The position numbers and the translations under genes are program-made. The notes under the pieces were generated by a model. That model worked only from the letters and a program-made list of their open reading frames with translations. It made no database searches and had not been told where the DNA came from. From Pseudomonas sp. R37(2017) (GTDB lineage Bacteria > Pseudomonadota > Gammaproteobacteria > Pseudomonadales > Pseudomonadaceae): 64,000 nucleotides of DNA. This document shows, piece after piece, positions 56,701 to 64,000 of this stretch; the first letter of the stretch is position 1, and each line of letters starts with the position of its first letter. Location of the stretch: NCBI RefSeq assembly GCF_002113375.1, contig NZ_NEHO01000022.1, forward strand, positions 22,959-86,958. The letters are read 5' to 3'.

Positions 56701-59700
56701 GGGCGCTTGAGCCTGCTCGATGCCGCGCAAACCGCGCAGCAGGTCGAAGGCTTCAACCGCACCGCACAGACCTGGGCGGATGTGCGCCCGGTCTACCAGT
56801 GCTTCGAAGCCCAGGTACTGCAGACCCCGCAGGCCCCGGCGCTGGTGTTTGCCGGCCAGACCCTCAGCTATGGCGAACTCAACCAGCAGGCCAACCGGCT
56901 GGCGCACCACCTGCGCAGCCAGGGTGTCGGCGCCGACGTGTTGGTGGGCATTGCCGCAGAGCGCTCGCTGGAACTGGTGATCGGCCTGCTGGCGATCATG
57001 AAGGCCGGTGGCGCCTACGTGCCGCTGGACCCGGACTACCCCCGTGAACGCCTGGCGCACATGTTCGACGACAGCGGCGTACATCTGCTGCTGACCCAGC
57101 GTCATTTGCTCGAGCAGTTGCCGATTCCGCCCGCCACCACGGCCATTTGCCTCGATGACATGGCCGGTTTGCCGGACGGCCTGAGCAACGAAAACCTGCC
57201 CGCCGTGGTTGAGCTGCAATCATTGGCCTACATGATCTACACCTCCGGCTCCACCGGCAAACCCAAGGGCGCGGCCAACCACCATGAGGCCTTGTACAAC
57301 CGCCTGGCGTGGATGCAGGGCGCGTACCCACTGGACGGGCGCGACACCGTGTTGCAGAAGACCCCGTTCAGTTTCGACGTGTCGGTCTGGGAGTTTTTCT
57401 GGCCATTGATGACCGGCGCGCGCCTGGCGGTAGCCGAACCGGGCGCCCATCGCGATCCGGCGCAATTGGTCAGCCTGATCGAGCAGTACCAGGTCAGCAC
57501 CCTGCATTTCGTGCCGTCGATGTTGCAGGCGTTTGTCCAGGGCGAAGGCTTCGAGCGTTGCGCCAGCCTGCGGCAGATCATGTGCAGCGGCGAAGCCTTG
57601 TCGGCGGACTTGCAGCACAACCTGTTCCGCGTGCTGCCCAACGTTGGCCTGTACAACCTGTACGGCCCGACCGAAGCGGCCATCGACGTGACCCACTGGA
57701 CCTGTGTCGACGACGGCGGCATCAACGTGCCGATCGGTTATCCGATCGCCAACCTGGTGACCCACATCCTCGACGACAGCCTGCAACCGCAGGTGCCGGG
57801 TTGCGTCGGTGAGCTGTACCTGGGTGGCATCGGTCTGGCCCGTGGTTATCACAACCGTCCGCAGCTGACGGCCGAGCGTTTTGTCGCCAGCCCGTTCGCT
57901 GAGCGGGGCGAGCGTCTGTACCGCACCGGCGACCTGGCGCGTTACCGCGACGACGGCGTGATCGAATACGTCGGGCGCATCGATCATCAAGTGAAGATCC
58001 GCGGCTTGCGCATTGAGCTCGGGGAAATCGAAGCCTGCCTGCTGGAGCATCCATCGGTGCGCGAGGCCGTGGTGATCGCCCTCGACGTGGGCAAGTCCAG
58101 GCAACTGGTGGCTTACGTCACCGGTGATGCGACCCTTGATCCTCTCAAGCGACACCTGCGCAACGCGCTGCCCGAGCACATGCAGCCAAGCCATGTGCTG
58201 CTGCTGGACCGGTTGCCAGTGACGCCCAACGGCAAGCTCGACCGCCGGGCGCTGCCACAGCCTGACCAGGCAGTGCGCGAGTACGTGGCGCCGCGCACTG
58301 CCGTGGAAGCGACCTTGCAAGCGGTGTGGCAGGCGCTGTTCGAAGTGCCGCAGATCGGCATGCAGGACAACTTCTTCGAGCTGGGCGGCGATTCCATCGT
58401 CTCGATCCAGGCTGTCAGCCGCGCACGCAAGGCGGGCTTGAGCATTTCGCCCAAGCAGGTGTTCAGCCATCCGACCCTTGCCGAGCTGGCTACTGTGGCG
58501 CAAACGGTCATGGCGGATGAAGCCGTTCCAGCGCTGGTCGCATCGGCAGTGAAAATCGAGCTGAGCGAGGCGCAGTATCAGGCGCTGGAATTGACGGCGG
58601 ACGAAGTCGAGGACGTTTATCCGCTGTCGCCGATGCAACAGGGCATGTTGTTCCACTCGGTGCAGGACGGCGATTCCGGGTTGTACGTCAACCAGGTTGA
58701 AGTGGGCATGCGCGGCGTCGATGGCCCGCGTTTCCGCGAGGCCTGGGCCGATGCCGCGCGGCGTCACGGGATTCTGCGCACCGTTTTCCTCTGGGAAGGC
58801 GACAAGGAGCCGTTGCAAGTGATGTTGCGCGCTGCGCCTGCGCTGCTGACCGAACTGGATTGGCGTGGGTTGGATGACCAGCCCGGACGCGTCCGCCAAT
58901 TGGCCCTTGAGGAGCGCGAACGCGGCTTCTCGCTGAACCGTGCGCCCTTGCTACGCCTGTTGCTGGTGCGTCTGGAGGACGACCGCTATCGCTTGATCTG
59001 GACCTACCACCACATCCTCATGGACGGCTGGAGCGTGTCGCGCCTGATCGGTGAAGTGCTGCGTCATTACAGTGGTGAGGCGCACGAGCCGGTGGCCGCC
59101 TATCGCGACTACATCGACTGGCTTGGGCAGCAAGTGGCCGAGACCAGCGAGAGGTTCTGGAAAGGCAAGCTCAGCCACCTCGAAGGCGCCACGCACCTGG
59201 CTCGCGCCTTGCCGGTCAAGGCGCCGCAAGCCGGTCATCACGCGATCTACACCCACCTGGACGCCGGGCAGACCTCGCGTTTGCAGGCCTTTGTCCAGCA
59301 ACAGCAAGTGACCCTCAACACCCTGGTGCAAGCCGCGTGGCTGCTGCTGTTGCAGCGCTACACCGGCCAGCGCACGGTGACGTTCGGCGCCACCGTGTCC
59401 GGGCGCCCGCAAACCCTCGACGGCTCGGAGCACATGCTCGGGCTGTTCATCAACACCTTGCCGGTGGTCAACAGCGTGCCGACGCAAACCTGCGTCGGTG
59501 ACTGGCTGCGCGAGATCCAGGCCTACAACCTCGACATCCGCGACTTCCAGCAAACCCCGCTCAGCGATATCCAGCGTTGGGCCGGGCAGGGCGGGCAGTC
59601 ATTGTTCGACAGCATCATCGTGTTCGAAAACCAGCCGGTGGACCGCACCCTGCGCGAGTGGAACGGTGACGCCCTGCGCTTCGAAGACGTTTGCGATTTC

Positions 59701-62544
59701 GGCCTGACCAGTTTCGCCATGGACCTGATGGTCAGCCTCGACGAGGGGCTGCGCATCGAGTACATGCACCAGCGCGATCAGTTCGATCTGGCCACCGTGG
59801 AAATCCTGCGCAGCCACATGGAAAGCCTGATGCAGCGCCTGTGCGACGACGCCGGACGCGCCGTCGGTGAACTGGGCCTGCTGACCCTGGACGAAGGCCG
59901 GGCGCTGGACGGCGAGTTGCCGGTGGTGGCAGAAGGTGACGAGACGCCGGTACACGAACTGATCCGTCAGCGTGCGCGACTGCAACCGGAGCATACGGCG
60001 CTGGTCCTGAGCCATGCCGAGGGCGACGCCGAACACCTGAGCTATGCCGAACTGGACCGGCGCTCCGATGCGCTGGCGGTGCATCTGCTGGAACAGGGTG
60101 TACAGGCCGAAGACGTGATCGGCGTGTTCATGGAGCGCTCGCTGGAGCTGGTGGTGTCGTTGCTGGCGGTGATGAAATGCGGCGCCGCCTACGTGCCGCT
60201 GGACCCGCAATACCCGCAGGAACGCCTGCGCTACATGATGGCCGACAGCGACATGCGCCTGTTGCTGACCCAGGAGCGGCTGCGCGATAGCGCGCAACTC
60301 AATCCGGGCACGGCGATGCTGGCGGTGGATCGCTTGAACCTCGACGTCGAGGTGGCGAGCCCCTCGTGCACGGTGCACGCCGAGCAACTGGCCTACCTGA
60401 TCTACACCTCGGGTTCCACCGGCAAACCGAAAAGCGTCGCCGTGGCCCACGGGCCGTTGAGCATGCACGTGCAAGCCATCGCCGAGCTGTACGAGATGGA
60501 CCCGGACAATCGCGAACTGCATTTCATGTCGTTCGCCTTCGACGGCGCCCATGAACGCTGGATCACTGCGCTGATCAGCGGCTCGACCCTGGTGATCCGC
60601 GATAACAGCTTGTGGACCGCCGAACAGACCCTGGCCGTGCTGCACCGCCAACGCATCAGCGTCGCCTGCTTCCCGCCGGCGTACCTGTTGCAACTGGCCG
60701 AACACGCCGAGTTGCAGGGCGGCGATCCACCGCCGGTGCGCATCTACTGCTTCGGTGGCGATGCGGTGTCGGACGCCACCTTCGAGCGGGTCAAGCACAC
60801 ACTCAAGCCGCAATACCTGGTCAACGGCTACGGCCCGACGGAAACCGTGGTCACGCCGCTGCTGTGGAAAATCGCCGCCGACGGCCATTGCCAGGCGATG
60901 TACGCGCCGATAGGCCAACGTGTCGGCAGTCGTAGCCTGCATGTGCTGGACATGGACCTCAACCCGCTGCCGGTGGGCATGGTCGGTGAGCTGTACATCG
61001 GCGGGCGGGGCGTCGCCCGCGGCTACCATCGCCACCCGTGGACGAGCGCCGAGCGCTTCGTTGCCGATCCGTTCAGCAGCGAAGGCGGGCGCCTGTACCG
61101 CAGCGGTGACCTGGTGCGCCGTCGCGAGGATGGCGTGTTCGATTACGTCGGGCGCATCGACCATCAGGTCAAGGTGCGCGGTTTCCGCATCGAGCTGGGC
61201 GAAATCGAGGCCCGCTTGCGCGAGCAGGCCGGGGTCAACGATGCGCTGGTGGTGGTGCGCGACAACGGCCAGGGGCCGCAACTGGTGGGCTATGTGGTGG
61301 CAGTGCAAGACGATGGCCTCGGCCCGCGTTGCCTGGCGGCATTGCGCGAGAGCCTGCCCGACTACATGGTGCCGATGCAGGTCGTGGTGTTGCCGCGCTT
61401 CCCGCTGACCCCCAACGGCAAACTCGACCGCAAGGCCTTGCCGGCTCCGGCCTTCAGCGGCCGCGACTACGTGGCACCGCGTACAGCGCTGGAGTGGGCG
61501 CTGGCGGACATCTGGCAACAGGTGCTGGGCATCGAAAAGGTCGGCATTACCGACAACTTCTTCGAGTTGGGCGGTGATTCGCTGCGCACCCTCAAGGTGA
61601 TCTCGAAAGTGCGTGCCCTGAATGAGCCGGACTTCCAGCTCAAGCTGCGGGACATGATGGCCAAACCGACGATTGCCGGGCTGTCCGGTGCCGATGAACA
61701 ACCTGTGCGCCAGAGTCCGCAGCCGCTGTTGTTGCTCAACCAGCCGGTGGACGAACAGCCGGCGCTGTTCTGCCTGCACGCCGGTTTCGGCACGGTGTTC
61801 GACTACGAACCGCTGGCCCGGCGCCTGGAGGGTGAGCGCACGGTGTACGGCGTGCAGTGCCGGATGCTGCTCGACCGGCAGTGGCAGGACACCTCGCTTG
61901 CGCAGATGGCCGCCGATTACGTCGAGGCGATCCGCGCCCGGCAGCCCCAGGGGCCGTACCATGTGCTGGGCTGGTCGTTGGGCGGGGCATTGGCGTTACT
62001 GGTCAGTGACCTGTTCGAACAGCAGGGCCAGCGTGTGGCGTTCGTCGCTCTGGTGGACAGCTTTGTGCCGACCCAGGCCAATGCTGTCGCCAGCCCGGAG
62101 GAGTGGCGTGTGGACCTGGCCGAGTTCCTCGGTGCGACCCTGGGCATGGAGGGCGAGGTGATTGACCGGGTGTTGAGTATCGAGCCGGTGGGGGACCACG
62201 ACGCGGTGAGGCGAATCATTCGCGCGGTGATCGACAGCCAAAGCGATCAGGCCAGCGGTTATGCGCTGCTTGGTGCCGATGAGTTGGCCCAGACATTCAT
62301 GGTCGGCACGCGCTTGAAGGCGCTGTCGCGGCAAGTCGACACCCTGCCGATCCCACAAGCCGCGCTGCATTGCTGGTGGGCCGATGGCAACCCGACGGAC
62401 GAACGCGCGACCCTTGAACGTCGGCAGCCTCGGTTGCGCAAGGTGCAAACGGTGAAGGCTGGCCATTTCGATATCCTGCAGCAGGGTGAGTGTCTGGACG
62501 CCGTGGTGGCGGCGCTTGGCCGCGAGGTGGTGGCGCAACTCTAG
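50740..62544 (+). CDS. pvdD: Terminal pyoverdine-type NRPS: D-allo-Thr, Ser, (hydroxy)Orn, thioesterase
   Basis: 3934 residues, C-A-T-E-C-A-T-C-A-T-TE. C1 is LCL type (HHIVTDGGS, about 178). A1 reads DFWNVGMVHK, a Thr code; T GGDSI; E HHLAVDGVSW, so L-Thr becomes D-allo-Thr. C2 is DCL type (LSPMQQGMLFHS, HHILLDGWS). A2 reads DVWHMSLIDK, Ser; its T domain has GGDSIV but no E domain follows. C3 is nevertheless DCL-like (LSPMQQGMLFHS, HHILMDGWS). A3 reads DGECCGGVTK, acidic, consistent with hydroxyornithine, and its ATP loop ends KPKS instead of KPKG. The last T domain is followed by a TE (GWSLGG at about 3744, His in KAGHFDIL), which would release the chain, probably as cyclo-hydroxyornithine. 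The symbol is tentative. Confidence 0.9.
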   Translation: MSAAPDRMMTLAQRFCGLSAHARRALQEKMHAQGLTLELLPIPPRDRSIDTLPASYAQQRLWFLWQMQPQATAYNLTGAFRLNGELDRDALAQTLTALVQRHEVLRTTFVFDDQQVLQKIHPRMDAPLVEVVAANEGDLQCQIALNAEQPFDLLHGPLMRCRLIRLEARQHVLVLTFHHIVTDGGSLPILLQEFTRLYGQLSAGQAAQLPELGIQYADFARWQRLWLEAGEAERQLDYWRGQLGNEHPPLNLPTDRRRPAIPSQQGASVELKVSAALTAQLRELARREGCTLFMLLMAAVQTLLHRYSGEQDIRVGVPIANRTRQDVENLLGFFVNTQVLRSRPRADQPFVQLLAEIKAAALGAQVHQDLPFEQLVDGLGVERSLSHTPLFQVMFNHQRDNGGAQRWDLPGLSVEPLVWDEKTTKFDLMLDTVEDDESIHASFVYATELFDASTIERLGRHWLNLLQAICADSTVALADLCMLDADEQQATLLDWNRSAVSNVDQANALCAHQLIEAQAAAHPYNIAVTCDGVTLTYAELNRRANRIAHRLRERGVGPDVLVGIALERSLDMIVSLLAILKAGGAYVPLDPEYPQERLAHMLADCGTGLLLTDSAQLPRLPLSEGIEVICLDLARDWLLEASTDDLPNLAVPENLAYVIYTSGSTGKPKGTLLPHSNLTRLFSATGHWFGFNAGDVWCLFHSYAFDFSVWEIFGALFYGGKLVVVPHGVSRSPEDFARLLRDERVTVLNQTPSAFRQLMPFACANGQGMALRYVVFGGEALDVASLRPWYDAFDDRQPLLINMYGITETTVHVTYRPLSRADLDGANSSPLGEPISDLRWYVLDPRLNPVAKGCVGELYVGGAGLARGYHQRPDLTATRFVPDLFATAPGVRLYRTGDLARYCADGSIEYAGRIDHQVKIRGFRIELGEIQARLQSHPAIEQALVLAPQVNGSPQLVAWFTACGDDSDLRPSLREHLQAGLPDYMVPAHLLKLDHWPLTGNGKLDRGALPKPDAALAQQAYTAPLDDVQSELAAIWQDVLKLERVGIEDNFFELGGDSIISIQVVSRARQAGIRIAPRDLFQHQTVQSLAKVAVRSEGMLIDQGPVRGEVLLTPIQHWFFEQSIEARHHWNQSLLLEVREPLHSGCLQQALAALLEHHDALRLRLHHVDGVWQQAQAEQWNSVEVLWQRQAANADQLLELCNAAQASLNLQDGPLLRALLVDMGPQGQRLLLVVHHLAVDGVSWRLLLEDLQTVYRQARQDQPLHLPAKTSAYQAWAARLQRHARSPELATQAAYWQAQYHDVAVQLPADNPHGSLASQHAVSVETVLDSTFTRQLLQDAPAAYRTQVNDLLLTALARVLGQWTGQSSTLVKLEGHGREDLFDDIDLTRTLGWFTSIFPVKLTATGDLAASIKAVKEQLRAVPDKGIGFGILRYLADVGLEDLPSPQVTFNYMGQFDASFDEQAPWRPAQESGGAEQGASAELERGLSINGQVYAGQLRLNWTFSGEVFEAQTVQRLADAYALELQRLIEHCLGSAGGLTPSDVPLVSVDQAQLDALPLAARRIEDILPLSPMQQGMLFHSLFAPDAGAYVPQMRLDVQGLDVEVFGNAWQQTLARHEVLRAAFFSESNGSRPLQVILADATLPLTVLDWRDQTDLVQALDRLADEDRLRGFDLTAAPLLRLTLVRTASDVHHLIFTHHHILLDGWSTSQVFGEVLQRYSGVMPAPSVGRYRDYMTWLGTRDRAACEAFWLEQLQPFAEPTRLAGALPGPVAGQGDGHRTLHLSLDRAATERLGGFARQARVTPNTLLQAAWLVLLQRYTGQRTVAFGATVSGRPSELQGIEQQVGLFINTLPVIATPHPERTVSQWIDEVQALNLKLRDVEYTPLADVQRWAGHSGEALFDTLLVFENYPVAQALEEGNATALKFSGIRHHDQTSFPLAIAAELGECLDLRLNYDTALFSAEAIESLGARLVALLDAMVRGPQQPLGRLSLLDAAQTAQQVEGFNRTAQTWADVRPVYQCFEAQVLQTPQAPALVFAGQTLSYGELNQQANRLAHHLRSQGVGADVLVGIAAERSLELVIGLLAIMKAGGAYVPLDPDYPRERLAHMFDDSGVHLLLTQRHLLEQLPIPPATTAICLDDMAGLPDGLSNENLPAVVELQSLAYMIYTSGSTGKPKGAANHHEALYNRLAWMQGAYPLDGRDTVLQKTPFSFDVSVWEFFWPLMTGARLAVAEPGAHRDPAQLVSLIEQYQVSTLHFVPSMLQAFVQGEGFERCASLRQIMCSGEALSADLQHNLFRVLPNVGLYNLYGPTEAAIDVTHWTCVDDGGINVPIGYPIANLVTHILDDSLQPQVPGCVGELYLGGIGLARGYHNRPQLTAERFVASPFAERGERLYRTGDLARYRDDGVIEYVGRIDHQVKIRGLRIELGEIEACLLEHPSVREAVVIALDVGKSRQLVAYVTGDATLDPLKRHLRNALPEHMQPSHVLLLDRLPVTPNGKLDRRALPQPDQAVREYVAPRTAVEATLQAVWQALFEVPQIGMQDNFFELGGDSIVSIQAVSRARKAGLSISPKQVFSHPTLAELATVAQTVMADEAVPALVASAVKIELSEAQYQALELTADEVEDVYPLSPMQQGMLFHSVQDGDSGLYVNQVEVGMRGVDGPRFREAWADAARRHGILRTVFLWEGDKEPLQVMLRAAPALLTELDWRGLDDQPGRVRQLALEERERGFSLNRAPLLRLLLVRLEDDRYRLIWTYHHILMDGWSVSRLIGEVLRHYSGEAHEPVAAYRDYIDWLGQQVAETSERFWKGKLSHLEGATHLARALPVKAPQAGHHAIYTHLDAGQTSRLQAFVQQQQVTLNTLVQAAWLLLLQRYTGQRTVTFGATVSGRPQTLDGSEHMLGLFINTLPVVNSVPTQTCVGDWLREIQAYNLDIRDFQQTPLSDIQRWAGQGGQSLFDSIIVFENQPVDRTLREWNGDALRFEDVCDFGLTSFAMDLMVSLDEGLRIEYMHQRDQFDLATVEILRSHMESLMQRLCDDAGRAVGELGLLTLDEGRALDGELPVVAEGDETPVHELIRQRARLQPEHTALVLSHAEGDAEHLSYAELDRRSDALAVHLLEQGVQAEDVIGVFMERSLELVVSLLAVMKCGAAYVPLDPQYPQERLRYMMADSDMRLLLTQERLRDSAQLNPGTAMLAVDRLNLDVEVASPSCTVHAEQLAYLIYTSGSTGKPKSVAVAHGPLSMHVQAIAELYEMDPDNRELHFMSFAFDGAHERWITALISGSTLVIRDNSLWTAEQTLAVLHRQRISVACFPPAYLLQLAEHAELQGGDPPPVRIYCFGGDAVSDATFERVKHTLKPQYLVNGYGPTETVVTPLLWKIAADGHCQAMYAPIGQRVGSRSLHVLDMDLNPLPVGMVGELYIGGRGVARGYHRHPWTSAERFVADPFSSEGGRLYRSGDLVRRREDGVFDYVGRIDHQVKVRGFRIELGEIEARLREQAGVNDALVVVRDNGQGPQLVGYVVAVQDDGLGPRCLAALRESLPDYMVPMQVVVLPRFPLTPNGKLDRKALPAPAFSGRDYVAPRTALEWALADIWQQVLGIEKVGITDNFFELGGDSLRTLKVISKVRALNEPDFQLKLRDMMAKPTIAGLSGADEQPVRQSPQPLLLLNQPVDEQPALFCLHAGFGTVFDYEPLARRLEGERTVYGVQCRMLLDRQWQDTSLAQMAADYVEAIRARQPQGPYHVLGWSLGGALALLVSDLFEQQGQRVAFVALVDSFVPTQANAVASPEEWRVDLAEFLGATLGMEGEVIDRVLSIEPVGDHDAVRRIIRAVIDSQSDQASGYALLGADELAQTFMVGTRLKALSRQVDTLPIPQAALHCWWADGNPTDERATLERRQPRLRKVQTVKAGHFDILQQGECLDAVVAALGREVVAQL

Positions 62545-62563
62545 CGCTTGCACGGAGCAAAGA

Positions 62564-62625
62564 CAGGCTCGCCCTAATGAACGGTCCTCACGGTTCGTTT
62601 ATCAGGGCGAGCCTGTTTATTTTTT
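62564..62625 (+). terminator. Terminator of the NRPS operon with a large loop
   Basis: CAGGCTCGCCCT (62564-62575) pairs perfectly with AGGGCGAGCCTG (62604-62615) and is followed by TTTATTTTTT. The 28-nt loop is unusually large. CTAAT-N17-CGT (62574-62598), like the two iron-box-like sites, overlaps the loop and could drive the next gene. Confidence 0.75.
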
Positions 62626-62639
62626 GGAGAATACCGCCC

Positions 62640-63605
62640 ATGGCACTGCACCCGGACATCGAAGGGTTTCTAGAGCTGGCCGAGTTCGGCCGCCTCAGCG
62701 GCAAAAGCCAACCCATGCATGAGCTGAGCCCTGACCAAGCGCGACAGCAATTCGAGCAAACCTCACAGTTGCTCGATGCGGCCCCGACGGGCGCATTGAC
62801 GGTGACGGCGGTCAGCATGACGGCGCGGGACGGGCATTTGCTCAATGCGCGGCTGTATGCCAGGCCGCAACCGGACAGCGAACCGCGCCCGGTGTTGTTG
62901 TACTTCCATGGCGGCGGTTATGTGGTCGGCAGCCTCGATTCCCACGACACGCTGTGCCGGCGCCTGGCGCTGGTGGGGGAGTTTGCCGTGTTGTCGGCGG
63001 ATTATCGCCTGGCGCCGGAACATCGTTTTCCTACCGCCTACAACGATGCCGAAGACGTGACGCGCTGGCTCGCGGTCACCGGAGCCAAAGCGTTGGGACT
63101 GGACGCGAATCGGCTAGCGCTGGCCGGAGACAGCGTCGGCGGCAGCCTGGTGGCATCGCTGTGTATCGCCATTGCCCAGGACCCGCTGGGCTGGCCCTTT
63201 GTACCGCGCCTGCAAGTGTTGCTGTACCCGGTGATCGACGCGGTAAAAAAACGCCCGTCGCTTGCGCGCTTCGCCGAAGGCTATCTGCTGGAGGCCGCCA
63301 CGCTGGAGTGGTTCTACCAGCAATACCAACGCAGTGAAGCGGATCGCGCCGACTGGCGTTTTTCGCCCCTGTACGCCGAGGACTTGCAACGGCTGACGCC
63401 GACGGTGCTGTGGCTGGCCGAGTACGACCCGTTGCTCGATGAAGGCCTGGCCTGGGCCGAGAAACTGCGTGCCGCGGGGCAACCTCTGGTACTGGAGGTC
63501 AAGGCCGGCATGACCCACGACTTTGCACGGATGGGCGAAATGGTCCAGGAAGTGCCAGGGATGCTGGTGCAATTGGCGGCGCAGATCGGCGAGAGTTTGA
63601 GCTGA
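62640..63605 (+). CDS. Alpha/beta hydrolase, HSL-type esterase
   Basis: A 321-residue esterase of the hormone-sensitive-lipase family. The oxyanion motif is HGGGYVVGS (about residue 85), the nucleophile elbow GDSVGGSL (about 160), with the acid in AEYDPLLDEG and His in GMTHDFARM. It has no signal peptide, so it is cytoplasmic. The ATG at 62640 follows TTGGAGA by 10 nt. It lies directly after the NRPS terminator, in the same direction. Acetyl-esterase/lipase-like genes occur beside some siderophore loci, where they may hydrolyse ester or lactone forms; here that role is speculation. Confidence 0.85.
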   Translation: MALHPDIEGFLELAEFGRLSGKSQPMHELSPDQARQQFEQTSQLLDAAPTGALTVTAVSMTARDGHLLNARLYARPQPDSEPRPVLLYFHGGGYVVGSLDSHDTLCRRLALVGEFAVLSADYRLAPEHRFPTAYNDAEDVTRWLAVTGAKALGLDANRLALAGDSVGGSLVASLCIAIAQDPLGWPFVPRLQVLLYPVIDAVKKRPSLARFAEGYLLEAATLEWFYQQYQRSEADRADWRFSPLYAEDLQRLTPTVLWLAEYDPLLDEGLAWAEKLRAAGQPLVLEVKAGMTHDFARMGEMVQEVPGMLVQLAAQIGESLS

Positions 63606-63619
63606 TGTATGGCTGCCCC

Positions 63620-64000
63620 TGTAGGAGCGAGCAAGCTCGCGATGGTGGTGTGTCAGGCGACGTGGATGTTCGATGTACCGCCCTCATCGCGAGCATGCTC
63701 GCTCCTACAGGTATATATGGCGTTCCCGGGATTTTTGCCTGGCCGTGATCTCCTGTAGGAGCGAGCAAGCTCGCGATGGCGGTGTGTCAGGCGACGTGGA
63801 TGTTCGATGTACCGCCCTCATCGCGAGCATGCTCGCTCCTACAGGTATATATGGCGTTCCGGGGATTTTTGCCTGGCCGTGATCTCCTGTAGGAGCGAGC
63901 AAGCTCGCGATGGCGGTGTGTCAGGCGACGTGGATGTTGGATGTGCCGGCCTGATCGCGAGCATGCTCGCTCCTACAGGTATATATGGCGTTCCCGGGAT
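63620..64000. repeat. Tandem array of 134-bp REPIN units
   Basis: Three units start at 63620, 63754 and 63888, an exact 134-bp period. Each holds two inverted REPs (CTGTAGGAGCGAGCAAGCTC and its partner) about 40 nt apart, then a 43-nt spacer containing GTATATATGGCGTTC. The third unit is cut by the window end, so the array may continue. No gene is present in this stretch. Confidence 0.92.

Noticed and set aside
59599..61962. A 787-codon minus-strand frame inside the last NRPS gene
   Set aside because: Antisense shadow of the A and TE domains; no recognisable domain and no upstream signals.

Overview
The window looks like the chromosome of a fluorescent Pseudomonas of the P. fluorescens group. 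The genes are GC-rich with Pseudomonas codon use. Two families of Pseudomonas-type REP/REPIN hairpins punctuate the intergenic gaps, and the right half carries a pyoverdine-type NRPS locus.

Layout. (1) 1-4.2 kb: the 3' end of an acyltransferase-3 gene overlapping a SAM methyltransferase gene, then a convergent NarL-type response regulator and HisKA_3 sensor kinase, then a small unknown gene. (2) 4.5-15.4 kb: one giant gene for a secreted animal-heme-peroxidase/RTX protein resembling the Mn(II)-oxidising peroxidase MopA. It carries two peroxidase units and a 300-bp tandem RTX array. (3) 15.6-18 kb: an M20 amidohydrolase and a histone-deacetylase-like acetylpolyamine amidohydrolase. (4) 18.2-30.5 kb: a complete quinohemoprotein amine dehydrogenase (Qhp/Pea) system. 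It has a sigma-54 activator, the maturation genes qhpF-qhpE-qhpG, a divergent aldehyde dehydrogenase with a consensus sigma-54 promoter, and qhpA-qhpD-qhpC-qhpB. Amine is oxidised in the periplasm and the aldehyde product is oxidised by the dehydrogenase. (5) 30.6-36.1 kb: LprI-like, SRPBCC, isonitrile hydratase, a divergent GlxA/AraC regulator with a perfect operator-like palindrome, a small unknown gene and a GH15 glucan hydrolase. (6) 36.3-63.6 kb: a type II thioesterase (PvdG-like), NRPS (3077 aa), an Fe(II)/2-oxoglutarate hydroxylase, NRPS (1032 aa), NRPS with terminal thioesterase (3934 aa) and an alpha/beta hydrolase. (7) 63.6-64.0 kb: three tandem 134-bp REPIN units running off the window end.

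Main result. Reading the adenylation-domain specificity residues by eye, the NRPS line predicts D-Ser, Lys (basic), hydroxy-His, D-allo-Thr, Ser and (hydroxy)Orn, released by a thioesterase. The third module is split. Its condensation domain ends the first NRPS. The next gene is a stand-alone hydroxylase. The following NRPS begins with a condensation-family domain that has lost its HHxxxDG histidines, as expected for the 'interface' domain described for siderophore beta-hydroxylases. From memory, this chain matches the pyoverdine reported from P. fluorescens strain 9AW. pvdL, pvdS, pvdA and the receptor gene are not in the window, so the chromophore part must be made elsewhere.

All residue codes, motifs and promoter matches were read by eye. 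No database search or model score was run.
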